From Saprospiraceae bacterium (GTDB lineage: Bacteria; Bacteroidota; Bacteroidia; Chitinophagales; Saprospiraceae): DNA of 64,000 bases. The notes beneath the pieces were generated by a model. That model was not told where the DNA came from, ran no database searches, and worked only from the letters and a program-made list of their open reading frames with translations. The DNA lies in the NCBI GenBank assembly GCA_026129545.1, contig JAHCHX010000001.1, forward strand, positions 3,099,501 through 3,163,500, written 5' to 3'. Shown here in pieces: positions 39,458 through 48,039 of the stretch. Within the stretch, counting starts at the first letter, position 1; every line of letters starts with the position of its first letter. The translations under genes and the position numbers were made by a program.

Positions 39458-42067
39458 TTAAAACTCCAACTTGAAACGCATCCGAACGCCCATTTTTGAA
39501 ATGCCGGGATTTTCGGTGTAGGTGAGGCGGCGCACCAAATCAATCCGAACAAACTTGAAGATATTGGCAATGCCCACGCTGGCTTCCACATAAGGTTTTT
39601 CGTCAAGGGTATATGTGATGTTGTTGCCGTTGGCATCCACCGGGAACAGCAGCAGGCCATTTTCCGAAGTGGGGCGGTTGCGAGCGTCCAGCCCACCCCA
39701 AAGCACTTTGGCCGTCACCACCTCGCGCCATTTCAATTTTTTCAGCAGCGGCACACGGTTGAAAAAGAACCCGCCGAAATTGTGATTGACGTTGATGGAA
39801 ACATATTTGTCGCTGATGAACTCGAGAAAATTCATCAGGTTGTATGATTCCAACTGATAGGCATAAGTTTGGTTGGCGCGATGCGCGATCAAGAGCGGGT
39901 ATGGCACCTGTCCAAATATGCGACTTGCCTCCACGGTGGCCACCGTCCAGCCAAAAGGTGCCACAAAAAAGCCTTTGAAAATCTTGGCCGATACTCGATG
40001 ATAGTTGTATTCGCTGCCGAGAAAATTGCGCACCCCTATCGCGTAGTCCACATTGAAAATGGGATATTTCGTCAAGAAGGGCGTGCGATATGTGGCTCCC
40101 TGATAGAATTTTTCGTTGGGTGCATAGCGAAAGCCCGCGCTCAGCTCCGTGGTGTTCACTTGCTCTTGATAGAACAATCCATCTCGAAGCTCGTAGTCGA
40201 ACTTCAAGATGCCCCCGGGCCGATAGCTGATGTTTCTGGCCGAAAACGAGTAGGTAATGCCGTCCTGATTTTCGTTGATGTACTCTGCGCCGATGGTGCG
40301 GGTGTAATACATTTTATCATTCACGCCGCGCTTGAACGAAAGCAGGAAGTTGTCTTCCTGAATGAAGCTCAGATTTTGTCCGGGAATTCGGACATCATCC
40401 TGATACCACAGTTTGAGCTGATTGAGTGGGAAACGCAGGGTTTGTGCGCTGCCAAAGTTGTAGTAGGCCGCCAAATAGCCTTTTAGCTTTTCGTCCTTGA
40501 AACCATAGGCCGCGTAGGTCTCCAGCATGATGCGATTGTGGAACTTCAAGTTGGTGCGACCTCCCAGCCGCGCCCTGAAACCCTCGACCTGATTGAAGCT
40601 GTAAAAGGTGTTGGCGGGGCCAATGTCGAAGCCCCCGACGGGTGTGTAGCCTTCAAACAAAAACTTCACCCCTCCCATGATTCGGCGAAAGGGTTTGTGA
40701 TTGTTCAGGCTATCCACCATTTTATAGATTCCCTGCTCGCGGGCAGAAAGGGTGTCGTGCCGATTTGCTGCCCAAAATTGGTCGTCTCTCGCATCTGCCC
40801 CGACATCCCTGAATTGGTTCACCTTTGTGCGAAAAAGGGTGTCGGACAAAATTTCATTGACCCGATAGTTCTGATAAGATGTAATTTTTCTTCCAAGAAA
40901 TGAACGCGCATCACTATTCTTGGTTAAGCCGAAATCCATAAAAATTTCATCTTTCGATAGCATCAACGCGCTATCTGCATCCGCCGTCTTTACCCAGTTG
41001 AACTCTTGATTGATTTGCATCTCGTTCACCCAGTTGAGGTTTGCGTCTCTCGGAATCCCCACTTCTATTTTGCGCAAGGAGTACGACGAGTCCAGCGCCA
41101 CCCACATATATCCCATGAATCCCAAGTCGCTTTTTTGACGCGGCGCAAAGTAAAGATGCACGCAAGGCGTATTCATCAACAGTACTGTGTCGAGAATATA
41201 GAAACGATAGATAGTGGGCGCATAATCGGCTATTGGGCTGATAAAGTCCATCGTAACCAGATTGATGGCGTTTTTATAGAAATCTACTTCCTGATAGATA
41301 TTTTCTATAGAGCTGGAAAGGCCTTGATTGTCCAAATAGCCGGGCAGGGTGGAGTTGCGCTCGCCTCGTATGTATTCTTTTTGTGCTTGCGGTATTTTCC
41401 GATAGTAAACATCCGATATTTTCTCCCTCAAAAAGAAGGGTAGGTTGACATCGCCAGTCACCCGGTTGGTGTCCACGTTGTCGAAAATGAAATTGATTTT
41501 GCGAAATAGAAATCCGTTCCGCATTTTATCTGTCACGTTATTGATGGCGAATTGGACTTTCTCATATTTTTCAAACTGATAGAAATCAAGTGCCTCCTTG
41601 CGATTGCGCGACTTGTTGTCAATCACTTTCTGGATCAGCTCTACCGCTGGATTGTTCTTGTTGCGGTATTTGCCGGATTTCACCACCACCTCTTTCAAAT
41701 CCGTCCCGGATTCTTCCAATCGAAGGGTTATCTCTGTCTTTTTGCCCTGCGTCACTTTGACTGTCAACGATTGATAGCCAATATGTGTCACCGTAAGCGT
41801 GCTCACGTCCTCTTGCGTCTGCACCCGAAAATTGCCATTGATGTCGGAAATAGTACCGAGGTTGGTGCCATCGAATTTGACGGTGGCATAAGGCATTGGC
41901 TCATCGGTTTTTGCATCCACGATGCGACCGCGCACTTCTGTGAGTGCTTGACCAAAAGCAGTGACATGGATGGCCGCGACAAGGGCAATTAGCCAATATC
42001 GCAGGCTGGGTTTTGCGTACATAGCAACAGTTTTGCCGAGATGATAGAGAAAGAATGGTGTTTTCAT
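39458..42067 (-). CDS. DUF5686 outer-membrane protein with carboxypeptidase-like regulatory domain
   Basis: 869 residues from ATG 42067; an internal ATG at 42022 (MYAKPSLRYWLIALVAAIHV) gives the more usual signal-peptide spacing. Residues ~45-130 are a carboxypeptidase-D-like regulatory domain (VRGRIVDAKTDEPMPYATVK, GTISDINGNFRVQT, LTVTHIGYQSLTVKV). The remainder is the DUF5686 region, rich in aromatic beta strands, ending MGVRMRFKLEF with a terminal Phe typical of outer-membrane barrels. Such proteins are common in Bacteroidota envelopes; function is unknown. Position within the lipid cluster invites a link with lipid transport or surface display, but that is inference. Confidence 0.85.
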   Translation of the reverse strand: MKTPFFLYHLGKTVAMYAKPSLRYWLIALVAAIHVTAFGQALTEVRGRIVDAKTDEPMPYATVKFDGTNLGTISDINGNFRVQTQEDVSTLTVTHIGYQSLTVKVTQGKKTEITLRLEESGTDLKEVVVKSGKYRNKNNPAVELIQKVIDNKSRNRKEALDFYQFEKYEKVQFAINNVTDKMRNGFLFRKINFIFDNVDTNRVTGDVNLPFFLREKISDVYYRKIPQAQKEYIRGERNSTLPGYLDNQGLSSSIENIYQEVDFYKNAINLVTMDFISPIADYAPTIYRFYILDTVLLMNTPCVHLYFAPRQKSDLGFMGYMWVALDSSYSLRKIEVGIPRDANLNWVNEMQINQEFNWVKTADADSALMLSKDEIFMDFGLTKNSDARSFLGRKITSYQNYRVNEILSDTLFRTKVNQFRDVGADARDDQFWAANRHDTLSAREQGIYKMVDSLNNHKPFRRIMGGVKFLFEGYTPVGGFDIGPANTFYSFNQVEGFRARLGGRTNLKFHNRIMLETYAAYGFKDEKLKGYLAAYYNFGSAQTLRFPLNQLKLWYQDDVRIPGQNLSFIQEDNFLLSFKRGVNDKMYYTRTIGAEYINENQDGITYSFSARNISYRPGGILKFDYELRDGLFYQEQVNTTELSAGFRYAPNEKFYQGATYRTPFLTKYPIFNVDYAIGVRNFLGSEYNYHRVSAKIFKGFFVAPFGWTVATVEASRIFGQVPYPLLIAHRANQTYAYQLESYNLMNFLEFISDKYVSINVNHNFGGFFFNRVPLLKKLKWREVVTAKVLWGGLDARNRPTSENGLLLFPVDANGNNITYTLDEKPYVEASVGIANIFKFVRIDLVRRLTYTENPGISKMGVRMRFKLEF

Positions 42068-42161
42068 CGCGGTATTGGACTTTGTTTGGCGTTCAGAGTA
42101 ACAGAGGGTAGGATGCGCCAGTTAGGGCCTTCTCTCTGTGGCTTTGAGTCACCGATTCCTG

Positions 42162-42704
42162 CTATCCAAACACAATTTTTTTGTTGAACAAAAAACCAAA
42201 CAACCACACCGCCGTGGCAGTAACCACCCGTGCAGGCCAAGGCTCCACCCCCAAGCCACCATTCAGCAGCCACACGCCCGCCGCATTCAGCCCCATCCCG
42301 ATAAAAATGCCCACGACGTATTTTATTCGCAGCGCATTGTCATCGCGGTTTTTGGCATTTTTGAAAACCCACGAACGGTGCAACAAAAAAGCCACGACAG
42401 AACCCACCGAACGCCCCATCACGGTAGCTTGCACGGGGAGCGCTCCCAACAAAGTCAGCGCGGCATGGAACATGGCAAAATCAGCGGTGGTAGCCGCAAG
42501 AGAGGTAGAGCCATACTTGCCAAGCAGCTGCGCCTGCCTACGCAAGGGTCGCGGCAATGGCTGCTCGCCCGCCACTATTTTTTGTTTGTTCGTTATGTTG
42601 TCTCGTGTTTTCACCAATTGATGTTGAGAACCTGTTTTAGGTGTGGCATGCCCCCTTTTGAGGACAGTGTCAAAGTAAAATTCCCATGAACGGTCATGCC
42701 ACAT
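42162..42704 (-). CDS. GtrA-family membrane protein
   Basis: 180 residues as framed, with about four membrane helices in the last ~125 (KYGSTSLAATTADFAMFHAA, VMGRSVGSVVAFLLHRSWVF, YVVGIFIGMGLNAAGVWLLN, VVTATAVWLFGFLFNKKIVF). NF.LHR.WVF-type and FLFNKK-type motifs fit GtrA. The first ~55 residues have no counterpart in the family, so the real start may be a GTG/TTG near 42615. GtrA proteins are thought to flip or bind polyprenyl-linked sugars. Here, next to PgpA and inositol-lipid genes, a lipid-head-group carrier or flippase role is possible. Confidence 0.8.
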   Translation of the reverse strand: MWHDRSWEFYFDTVLKRGHATPKTGSQHQLVKTRDNITNKQKIVAGEQPLPRPLRRQAQLLGKYGSTSLAATTADFAMFHAALTLLGALPVQATVMGRSVGSVVAFLLHRSWVFKNAKNRDDNALRIKYVVGIFIGMGLNAAGVWLLNGGLGVEPWPARVVTATAVWLFGFLFNKKIVFG

Positions 42705-42763
42705 TTGTTCTGACAGAGTCGTGAGATGCTCTTGACTTTGAAGGGATTATGGATTTTATCGCA

Positions 42764-43234
42764 CTAAAAATATGGTAGCGCGAAGCACAGGTTGGCCAGC
42801 TGAAGCAGGATGTTTGCGTAAACGCCAGCCAGTACGTCGTCGAGCACTACCCCCCAGCCACCCGGTATCCGCTCTAACCGCCGCACGCCCAATGGCTTGG
42901 CGATATCGAAAAACCGAAAGAACAGGAAGCCCAGCCCAATGTTGCCCCAAGTCAGTGGATTACCGACCAATGTCACCCACATTCCGACCATCTCATCCGC
43001 CACGACGCGGCTGGGGTCTTCGCCCCATTCGTCGGCAAACATATCCGCAGCCCGCGCACAGATGAAGCTGAACGCGATGGCCGCCACTATGAGCGCCAGC
43101 CTCGCCAAGTTGGAATCTGCCCACATCAGCGGCGCGGCGAGCAGGGCCGCCAGCGCCGCTCCCCAAGTGCCGGGCGCTATCGGCAGTTTGCCCGTGCCGA
43201 AGCCTATGGCCGTGATGCGGTAGAAGTTTTTCAT
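42764..43234 (-). CDS. PgpA-type phosphatase (candidate phosphatidylinositol-phosphate phosphatase)
   Basis: 156 residues of the PgpA family: TAIGFGTGKLPIAPGTWGAA near the start, FAD.WGEDPSRVVADEMVGM with the acidic metal-binding residues, LGFLFFRFFDIAKPLGVRRL, and GVVLDDVLAGVYANILLQ. The family removes phosphate from phosphatidylglycerol phosphate. In the inositol-lipid locus known from Bacteroides thetaiotaomicron a PgpA relative is assigned to phosphatidylinositol phosphate, and its position here supports the same. A general role in phosphatidylglycerol synthesis is the alternative. GtrA follows 59 bases downstream. Confidence 0.87.
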   Translation of the reverse strand: MKNFYRITAIGFGTGKLPIAPGTWGAALAALLAAPLMWADSNLARLALIVAAIAFSFICARAADMFADEWGEDPSRVVADEMVGMWVTLVGNPLTWGNIGLGFLFFRFFDIAKPLGVRRLERIPGGWGVVLDDVLAGVYANILLQLANLCFALPYF

Positions 43235-43248
43235 TTCAACTCATTGTA

Positions 43249-43348
43249 TACCTTGATTCGCTAGGATTTGTTAGATGATCATGATTGATGTTCTTGATTT
43301 TTACCAGATTGCGATTGCAGCCATGCCCAAAACCTAACGGCGCCAAGT
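43249..43348 (+). repeat. 100-bp dispersed repeat, copy A
   Basis: Plus strand TACCTTGATTCGCTAGG ... GGCGCCAAGT, exactly 100 bp and near-identical to copy B (19923-20022). Weak terminal inverted repeats (TATAC.TTG) are visible. It divides the sphingoid block (ending with inositol-3-phosphate synthase) from the PgpA-GtrA block. Confidence 0.8.
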
Positions 43349-43379
43349 ATAAATCAAAAACAAGGCTGCGCTCGGTGCC

Positions 43380-44735
43380 TCAATGATGCGCGGGGATCAT
43401 TTCCTCGTATTCCTTCACCAAGTCCTCATAGTAATCGAGACCCAAGTGCGTGATGAGTTCCTCGCCCATGAGGTAGCGGAGCGTGTTTTCGAGTTTGCCC
43501 AGCTGTTTGAAAATATCGTGCTGTGGGGGCAATCCGGGCGCGGTTTGTGGTGCTTTGAAATAGAACGACAGCCATTCCTGAATGCCGACCATGCCAGCGC
43601 GTTGCGCCAAATCGAGGAAGAGCGCGAGGTCGAGCACGATGGGCGCGGCGAGGATGGAGTCGCGGCAGAGGAAGTTGATTTTGATTTGCATTCCGTAGCC
43701 GAGCCAGCCGAAAATATCTATGTTGTCCCAGCTTTCCTTGTTGTCGCCGTGCGGCGGGTAGTAGTTGATGCGAATTTTATGGTAAATCTCGCCATAGAGG
43801 TCGGGCTGTTGTTCGGCGTTGAAAATGCCATCGAGCACACTGCCTTTGGATACCTCTTTTGTTTTGAAATTTTCGGGCGCGTCCAGCACGGCTCCGTCGC
43901 GATTGCCGAGAATGTTGGTCGAAAACCAGCCTTTCACGCCCAAAGCGCGGGCGTGAAGCCCCGGTGCCACAATGGTTTTCATCAGCGTTTGCCCGGTCTT
44001 GAAGTCTTTGCCTGCGATGGGTGTTTTGGTTTTGTGGGCCAGTTCGAGCATTGCCGGGATGTCGCAAGTCAGGTTGGGAGCGCCATTGGCAAACGGCACG
44101 CCACTTTTTAGGGCTGCGTACACATAAATCATGCTCGGCGCGATGCGTTCGTCGTTGTTGCGCAGGCCTTTTTCAAATGCTTCGAGCGAGGCATGGACAT
44201 CGCTTGGCTCGATGTAGGCTTCGGTGGAAGCGCACCAAACGATGACCAGACGGTCGCAACCGTTTTTGGTTTTGAAGTCGCGGATGTCGGCCATGAGTTG
44301 CTCGGCCAAATCCATTTTGGTGGCTCCTGTCTTGATGTGGGTCCCGTCCAGATTGCGGACATATTTTTTGTCAAAAACCGCCTTCATCGGGCTTATTTTT
44401 TGCAAATCCTCTTTCAAGACCTCCACGAGCGGGCGTTCGAGCACTTTGGCTTCCAATGCTGCTTCATAGACGTTGTCGCTGTAAACATCCCAGCCGCCGA
44501 ACACAATATCGTCAAGCCCTGCGAGCGGCACAAAGTCTTTGATGAGCGGATTGCGGTCTTCGGTGCGCTTTCCGAGGCGGATGGTACCCATTTGGGTCAG
44601 GGAGCCTATTGGCAAAGCGATGCCTTTGCGTGCCGCGACAACGCCGGCAATAAAAGTGGTGGCCACAGCGCCCATGCCCGGGGTAAGGATGCCAAGCTTG
44701 CCCTTGGCGGGCTTTATTTCTATTTGTTTGCTCAT
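43380..44735 (-). CDS. ino1: Inositol-3-phosphate synthase (MIPS)
   Basis: 451 residues. GKLGILTPGMGAVATTFIAG forms the NAD-binding start, VFGGWDVYSDNVYEAA, LVIVWCASTEAYIEPS, PFANGAPNLTCDIPAM and the catalytic-domain block GKDFKTGQTLMKTI...LGVKGWFSTNILGNRDG (catalytic Lys region) are all recognisable, followed by KIRINYYPPHGDNKESWDNI. The enzyme turns glucose-6-phosphate into inositol-3-phosphate using NAD+. It sits last in the run with the desaturase, reductase, acyltransferase, serine-palmitoyltransferase-like and hydroxylase genes, linking inositol supply to sphingolipids. Confidence 0.95.
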   Translation of the reverse strand: MSKQIEIKPAKGKLGILTPGMGAVATTFIAGVVAARKGIALPIGSLTQMGTIRLGKRTEDRNPLIKDFVPLAGLDDIVFGGWDVYSDNVYEAALEAKVLERPLVEVLKEDLQKISPMKAVFDKKYVRNLDGTHIKTGATKMDLAEQLMADIRDFKTKNGCDRLVIVWCASTEAYIEPSDVHASLEAFEKGLRNNDERIAPSMIYVYAALKSGVPFANGAPNLTCDIPAMLELAHKTKTPIAGKDFKTGQTLMKTIVAPGLHARALGVKGWFSTNILGNRDGAVLDAPENFKTKEVSKGSVLDGIFNAEQQPDLYGEIYHKIRINYYPPHGDNKESWDNIDIFGWLGYGMQIKINFLCRDSILAAPIVLDLALFLDLAQRAGMVGIQEWLSFYFKAPQTAPGLPPQHDIFKQLGKLENTLRYLMGEELITHLGLDYYEDLVKEYEEMIPAHH

Positions 44736-44789
44736 GATGTGTGTGTGTTTAAAGTGTTAGGAATTTTGAAAAACAGACACCCTGACAGA

Positions 44790-45803
44790 CTATTCCGCGT
44801 TGGTTGTTTTCAATACTTGCAAATCAGGGGTCGAATTGTCGGCCAAGGTGACGTTGCCACGCTCTTTTCGCAATATCCTCGAAAACAAACCAACTTCTTG
44901 GCTGAAAAGGAAGGTCAGCCAAAGTTTGGTGTACGAGCCATGGTACAACAGATGGTCGTAGAATTCGGGAGCGAGCTTTTTCAGCTTTGGCAGGTTGTTC
45001 CACGGAATGGACGGCATGTCATGATGTTCGTTGTGGTACCCCACGTTCAAATTGACGGGATTGAGGCGACCATAGTAACTGTAAGTCTCCTGATTTTTGT
45101 CGAGCACGAGGTAATGCTCCTGAATCCATCTGGCCCCCAACGGATGGAACCCGATAGAAAACATGAAACTGAGGGCGAGATAGGCGAATGCTTTCCAGCC
45201 AAAAAAGTAAATGATGGCGATGTCGAAAGCAAATTGGGCGACCACATTCAAAACGACCCACTTGTCCACGACGGCTACCTCGCGGCACCGCACGGTGCGG
45301 GCAGCTTGGAAAACGGGGAAAAACAAGAGCCACAATGCCTTGCCTATAAAATAGTTGTTTATCAATTTTGCTTCCCAGCGCGAGGGAAGGTCGGCGTCCA
45401 ACTCATGCACACCCTGAAAACAATGGTGCTTGATGTGGTAATTTTTGAACGAAATGGCGGAAGGAAGCAGGGTGGGAAAATTGGCGACGATGCCCGCTAC
45501 GATGTTCCAGCGGGGGCTGCGAAAAATCAGATTGTGCGCCGCCTCGTGGATGCACACGAAAAGTGTGTGTGACGGAAACGCTCCGACGAACCACGCCAAA
45601 GCGAGAATTAGCCACCAGCTTTGGTCGCGGAGCAGATAGGCCACCGCGACCTGAAATAGCACGCAGGCTGCGATGATGACTGCCGTCCACGGGTTTTTTC
45701 CAATCAGATTTTTTACTTCTGGATGTGCTGCGATGATTTCACGGGTGCGGATGCGATGTGGCTCCGTACCACCGACGTAAGTGAAATCCTGTTGATAAGC
45801 CAT
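44790..45803 (-). CDS. Sphingolipid delta-4 desaturase-like membrane desaturase (DEGS family)
   Basis: 337 residues. The N terminus (DFTYVGGTEPHRIRTREIIA, HPEVKNLIGKNPW) aligns with the lipid-desaturase N-terminal domain of eukaryotic DEGS proteins (WVYTDQPHxxRRxEIL, YPEIKSLMG). The three histidine boxes are HEAAHN, HIKHH and HNEHHD; DEGS has HEIAHN, HMDHH and HNEHHD. Matching text also includes QEHYLVLDKNQETYSYYGRL followed by NLNVGYHNEHHDMPSIPW. About six hydrophobic stretches give the usual membrane fold. Predicted reaction: insertion of a trans-4 double bond (or a 4-hydroxyl) into dihydroceramide. Comparison is from memory of the family. Bacterial dihydroceramides are usually saturated, so this gene is notable. 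Confidence 0.82.
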   Translation of the reverse strand: MAYQQDFTYVGGTEPHRIRTREIIAAHPEVKNLIGKNPWTAVIIAACVLFQVAVAYLLRDQSWWLILALAWFVGAFPSHTLFVCIHEAAHNLIFRSPRWNIVAGIVANFPTLLPSAISFKNYHIKHHCFQGVHELDADLPSRWEAKLINNYFIGKALWLLFFPVFQAARTVRCREVAVVDKWVVLNVVAQFAFDIAIIYFFGWKAFAYLALSFMFSIGFHPLGARWIQEHYLVLDKNQETYSYYGRLNPVNLNVGYHNEHHDMPSIPWNNLPKLKKLAPEFYDHLLYHGSYTKLWLTFLFSQEVGLFSRILRKERGNVTLADNSTPDLQVLKTTNAE

Positions 45804-45886
45804 AGAAGAGTGCGTATTTTTTTGCTTAGCAAAAATGTTGTTCGAGTATCCTGCCGCCTACACACTTGCGTTGGACGGTCGTTTTT

Positions 45887-46873
45887 TCAAAGCCAGCGGT
45901 TGTTTTTGTACCATTGGATGGTCTCTTCCATGCCCGAGTACAAATCGTACTGAGGCTGAAAATGTAAGTCTCCAAATGTTTCGCTCATGTCACAAATCCA
46001 GCTTTCGGCAGCGAGCTCGGGCAGCTTTTCGCGGTTGAGCGGCGGTACCTCCCCTTTTATTTTGCCCGCGATTTCGGACACCCCCGCCACGATGCGCACC
46101 AATGACAACGGCACTTTCAGCTGAATCGCCCGACGATTGGTGACGGCTTCAACGGCCTTGCTCACCTCCGTGCTGGCATACGATTTTCCATCGGTGACCA
46201 AATATCGCTTGCCCGAATGTCCGTGCAAAAGCGCGGCGTACATCAAGTTCACCAAGTCTTTAACGTATATGAAGCTCAATCGCTGTGGTTGGGTGCCTAT
46301 CTGGAACGCCCATCCTTTGGCGGCGAGTTTTATGGCGAGGTAGATGCCTTTTTCGCGCGGGCCGAACACGGCGGTTGGTTGCACAGCGGCCCAGGTAAAA
46401 TCACTCAACGACGCAAGGTATTCCTCGGAAGCCAATTTGCTCTCGCCGTAAAATGTGACGGGTCTCGGCGCTTGTCCGGGTTTCAAAACATGGTCGTATT
46501 GTGTTGGCCCCACGGCGGCTAAACTACTGACGTAGAGAAACTTGTCGGGAGCCAACCCTTCTTTGCGCAGCGCGTCGGCAAATCGTTTGGTGTTCTCGAA
46601 ATTGGCGGCGAAGTATCTTTCTCGATTGGGTTCTTTGGTGCTGCCCGCGTTGTGAATGACATAATCGAATCGTCCGGCGGCGCTCAGTTTTTTTTGTAGG
46701 TCAGCCTCGTTGCCGAAGTTGAGTTCCACAAACCGAATGTTGGGGTCTTGCAGCCAACGCTTGTCGCTACTTGGCCTAACGGCAGCCATCACCTCCCACC
46801 CCCGACGCAAACCCTCCTCCACCAAAAAGCTACCGATGAACCCAGAAGCACCGGTGATGAGTATTCGTTTCAT
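45887..46873 (-). CDS. NAD(P)-dependent epimerase/reductase, candidate ceramide pathway reductase (CerR-like)
   Basis: 328 residues from ATG 46873, inside the preceding gene's ATGA overlap; the long frame to 47029 is out-of-frame acyltransferase sequence. Extended SDR: GASGFIGSFLVEEGLRRGWE (Rossmann glycine motif), VIHNAGSTKEPN, catalytic VSSLAAVGP with Ser, and YGESKLASEEYL with the Tyr-x3-Lys pair. In Caulobacter the reductase CerR is an NAD-dependent-epimerase-type protein encoded near serine palmitoyltransferase and the bacterial ceramide synthase. Position and translational coupling to the acyltransferase here make 3-oxo-ceramide or 3-ketosphinganine reduction the best guess. A sugar epimerase is the alternative. 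Confidence 0.78.
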   Translation of the reverse strand: MKRILITGASGFIGSFLVEEGLRRGWEVMAAVRPSSDKRWLQDPNIRFVELNFGNEADLQKKLSAAGRFDYVIHNAGSTKEPNRERYFAANFENTKRFADALRKEGLAPDKFLYVSSLAAVGPTQYDHVLKPGQAPRPVTFYGESKLASEEYLASLSDFTWAAVQPTAVFGPREKGIYLAIKLAAKGWAFQIGTQPQRLSFIYVKDLVNLMYAALLHGHSGKRYLVTDGKSYASTEVSKAVEAVTNRRAIQLKVPLSLVRIVAGVSEIAGKIKGEVPPLNREKLPELAAESWICDMSETFGDLHFQPQYDLYSGMEETIQWYKNNRWL

Positions 46874-47991
46874 AATGTCTTTTCGTAAATGCGGTATTTT
46901 CGGTACACCTCCCCTTTGATTTGAACGAGGGCGCGGTTCATCATGTCGTTGTTCTCCAAAATCCACGATGCTTCGGCGCGGCGAATGCCTTTGCTGAGGC
47001 CGTATTTGATGATGCGGACGTAAAAACAAACGTCAATCCCCAAGCGCCGATATTCTTTCAGCGTGCCAAGGGCGAGGATGCGAATGCTCTTTATTTTTTT
47101 CAAACCCAACAAAAACTTGACAAAGCCAAAAGGAAACAGCCTTCCTCGCCGGAGTTTGATTTGCACCTCGTTCACGTTCGGGATGGCGAGCGCCACGCCT
47201 ATGATTTTCCCTTCTTTTTCGGCAAAATAAATCAAGCCTGGGTCAACAATCGCCTTCAAGTCCTTGCCGATTTGACGCACTTCTGCATCGGTCATGGGCA
47301 CGAAACCCGTGTTCTCCGCCCATGAAGCATTGTAAACCGGCAGGAATTTTTCGATTTCCTGCTTGTAGTTTTTCATATTGACCTGCCGGATGGAAATACC
47401 GCGCTCGGCCAACCGCGTCTCCAATTTTTCGGCAAAATGAATGACCTCTTCTGGAAGCCGCTCGTCGCGGAAATCGTAGCACAGCAAATCGGTCATTTTC
47501 GCAAAACCATATTGCTCCAAGAGCGGGACGAAATAAGCGGCGTTGTAGGGGTTCATCACGAATGGCGGCTCATCAAAATTTTCCACCAATAGGCCGACCA
47601 CCTCGTTCGTGGAGAAACTGGCTGGGCCGAGCATTTTTCTCAAGCCCTCTTGGCGTAGCCATTCCGCCGCGGTGTCCAATAGTTTTTTGGCCACCTCAAA
47701 ATCGTTGACGACATCAAAAAAACCAAAGAAGCCTTCTTTTTCCCCGGTGAACTCGATGTGGTTGTTGTTGCGAATCGCCGCGATGCGTCCCACAATTTTC
47801 CCGTCTTTTTTTGCCATGAAATAGGCTGCTTTCGAGTGTTCCCAAAAAGGCGATTTTTGGGGATTGAGCAGCGTCTCTTGCTCCATGAACAGCATGGGGA
47901 CGTAGTTGGGGTCCTTGGCATAGAGGTCGTGCGGAAAGTCAATGAACTGTCGGAGTTGCTTTTTGGATTCGACTTTGCTGATGTCAATCAT
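46870..47991 (-). CDS. GNAT-fold N-acyltransferase, candidate bacterial ceramide synthase
   Basis: 373 residues beginning MIDISKVESKKQLRQFIDFP and continuing HDLYAKDPNYVPMLFMEQET, the start typical of the large GNAT-like proteins annotated YghO/N-acyltransferase. FMAKKDGKIVGRIAAIRNN, a GFFGFFDVVND block and LGPASFSTNEVVGLLVE follow; the C-terminal half has a second GNAT-like unit (IKSIRILALGTLKEYRRLGI). The Caulobacter bacterial ceramide synthase is of this type. The stop codon overlaps the start of the reductase (ATGA), and the serine-palmitoyltransferase-like gene is 48 bases upstream. Ceramide N-acylation is inferred from family and context. Confidence 0.78.
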   Translation of the reverse strand: MIDISKVESKKQLRQFIDFPHDLYAKDPNYVPMLFMEQETLLNPQKSPFWEHSKAAYFMAKKDGKIVGRIAAIRNNNHIEFTGEKEGFFGFFDVVNDFEVAKKLLDTAAEWLRQEGLRKMLGPASFSTNEVVGLLVENFDEPPFVMNPYNAAYFVPLLEQYGFAKMTDLLCYDFRDERLPEEVIHFAEKLETRLAERGISIRQVNMKNYKQEIEKFLPVYNASWAENTGFVPMTDAEVRQIGKDLKAIVDPGLIYFAEKEGKIIGVALAIPNVNEVQIKLRRGRLFPFGFVKFLLGLKKIKSIRILALGTLKEYRRLGIDVCFYVRIIKYGLSKGIRRAEASWILENNDMMNRALVQIKGEVYRKYRIYEKTL

Positions 47992-48039
47992 GCCCGAAAA
48001 AGGGTGGTTAGGAATTTGATGCTCAACGTTTTTTAAGAA

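Noticed and set aside
44193..45572. A 459-codon plus-strand open frame
   Set aside because: Antisense to inositol-3-phosphate synthase and the desaturase, both clearly recognisable on the other strand.
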